DNA of 64,000 nt from Burkholderia sp. FERM BP-3421 (GTDB lineage Bacteria > Pseudomonadota > Gammaproteobacteria > Burkholderiales > Burkholderiaceae): assembly GCF_028657905.1 (NCBI RefSeq), contig NZ_CP117782.1, forward strand, positions 372,001 through 436,000. Direction: 5' to 3'. Each line of letters opens with the position of its first letter. Within the stretch, counting starts at the first letter, position 1. Shown here one piece after another: positions 63,287 through 64,000 of the stretch. The notes under the pieces were generated by a model that was not told the DNA's origin, did not search any database, and worked only from the letters and a program-made list of their open reading frames with translations. The position numbers and the translations under genes were made by a program.

Positions 63287-64000
63287 TTACGCATCCGGAT
63301 GGGCGCCGGCCGCGTTGCCGTCGCGGTGGAACAGCGCGCGCAGGCGGCGCGCGAGCGCGTCGAAGCCGAGATAGATCACGGGCGTCGTGAACAGCGTGAG
63401 CACCTGCGACACGATCAGGCCGCCCGCGATCGCGATCCCGAGCGGCTGGCGCAGCTCGGAGCCCGAGCCCGAGCCGACGATCAGCGGCACCGCGCCGAGC
63501 AGCGCCGCGAGCGTGGTCATCAGGATCGGCCGGAAGCGCAGCAGGCAGGCCTGGTAGATGGCATCGCGCGGCGACTTGCCCTCGACGCGCTCCGCCTCGA
63601 GCGCGAAGTCGATCATCATGATCGCGTTCTTCTTGACGATGCCGATCAGCAGCACGATGCCGATGATGCCGATGATGTCGAGGTCGTGGCCGGTGATCAT
63701 CAGCGCGAGCAGCGCGCCGACGCCCGCCGAGGGCAGCGTCGACAGGATCGTGATCGGGTGGATGTAGCTCTCGTACAGCACGCCGAGCACGATGTACATC
63801 GTGATGATCGCGGCGAGGATCAGGAACAGCTGGTTCGACAGAGAGGCCTGGAACGCGAGCGCCGCGCCCTGGAAGCGGGTCTGGAACGAGCCGGGCAGGC
63901 CGATCTCCTTCTCGGCGGCCTCGATCGCCTTGACCGCCTCGCCGAGCGACGCGCCGGGCGCGAGATTGAACGAGATGGTGGTCGCCGGGAACTGGCTCAG
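63287..64000 (-). CDS. mdtB: RND multidrug efflux permease (MdtB-like), N-terminal part off-window
   Basis: Only the C-terminal 237 residues are inside; the frame is open to the right edge. The visible part, TISFNLAPGASLGEAVKAIE through VLGVLYESYIHPITILSTLP, LLIGIVKKNAIMMIDFALEAE and GGLIVSQVLTLFTTPVIYL, is the end of an RND pump homologous to its neighbour, as in MdtB-MdtC heteromeric systems. The next gene starts right after its TAA (taaATG), implying tight coupling. The membrane-fusion protein gene is expected upstream, beyond the window. Confidence 0.92.
   Translation of the reverse strand: MSQFPATTISFNLAPGASLGEAVKAIEAAEKEIGLPGSFQTRFQGAALAFQASLSNQLFLILAAIITMYIVLGVLYESYIHPITILSTLPSAGVGALLALMITGHDLDIIGIIGIVLLIGIVKKNAIMMIDFALEAERVEGKSPRDAIYQACLLRFRPILMTTLAALLGAVPLIVGSGSGSELRQPLGIAIAGGLIVSQVLTLFTTPVIYLGFDALARRLRALFHRDGNAAGAHPDA

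Overview
The window looks like a stretch of a Burkholderia-type betaproteobacterial chromosome. The evidence is very high GC with strong third-position bias, hopanoid genes hpnI-hpnJ-hpnK-hpnL, an arginine succinyltransferase (ast/aru) operon with split AruF/AruG subunits and an AraC-type ArgR, a Tat-exported PlcN-like phospholipase C, and paired MdtB/MdtC-like RND pumps. The species call is inference; no rRNA or tRNA gene was seen.

Region 1-5250 is the most foreign-looking part. It has the 3' part of an Imm52-like immunity gene cut by the window edge, a complete IS3-family (IS407-like) insertion sequence with an intact A6G frameshift site, about 0.6 kb without a recognisable gene, and a GH92 alpha-mannosidase lipoprotein gene of visibly lower GC, followed by terminators. 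Region 5.3-28.3 kb is mostly single genes and short operons: a LysE exporter, free methionine-R-sulfoxide reductase, a LysR/pirin divergent pair, an ElaA-like acetyltransferase, a copper/cytochrome oxidase assembly set (SCO, PCuAC, CtaG), trehalose synthesis (otsB-otsA), an MsbA-like ABC exporter, a GT4 glycosyltransferase, two small membrane proteins, a chemoreceptor, an FAD amine oxidoreductase, phospholipase C, pdxY, an alpha/beta hydrolase and a luciferase-like monooxygenase. Two minisatellites with 14-bp units (8 and 27 copies) lie here.

Region 29-34.3 kb is a tightly packed hopanoid side-chain operon (hpnI, J, K, L) followed by a small BamE-like lipoprotein. Region 34.8-47.8 kb is an arginine/ornithine uptake and catabolism block: permeases and ATPase (hisQ-hisM-hisP type), the AraC-family regulator, a 0.67-kb imperfect inverted repeat, then astC-aruF-aruG-astD-astB-astE. 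The binding-protein gene lies downstream of astE, beyond a deletion scar joining remnants of a glutathione S-transferase and a LysR gene.

Region 48-55 kb has an EAL-HDOD signalling protein and a compact minus-strand cluster (HisC-like aminotransferase, histidine ammonia-lyase, solitary amino-acid binding protein) with a divergent LysR gene. It has no hutU/hutI/hutG neighbours and is the most plausible candidate here for an unusual pathway. Region 55-64 kb holds a two-gene c-di-GMP module (PAS-degenerate GGDEF-EAL plus HDOD-GAF), a periplasmic peroxiredoxin, an NmrA-like NAD(P)-binding protein and two adjoining RND pump genes, the second cut by the window end.
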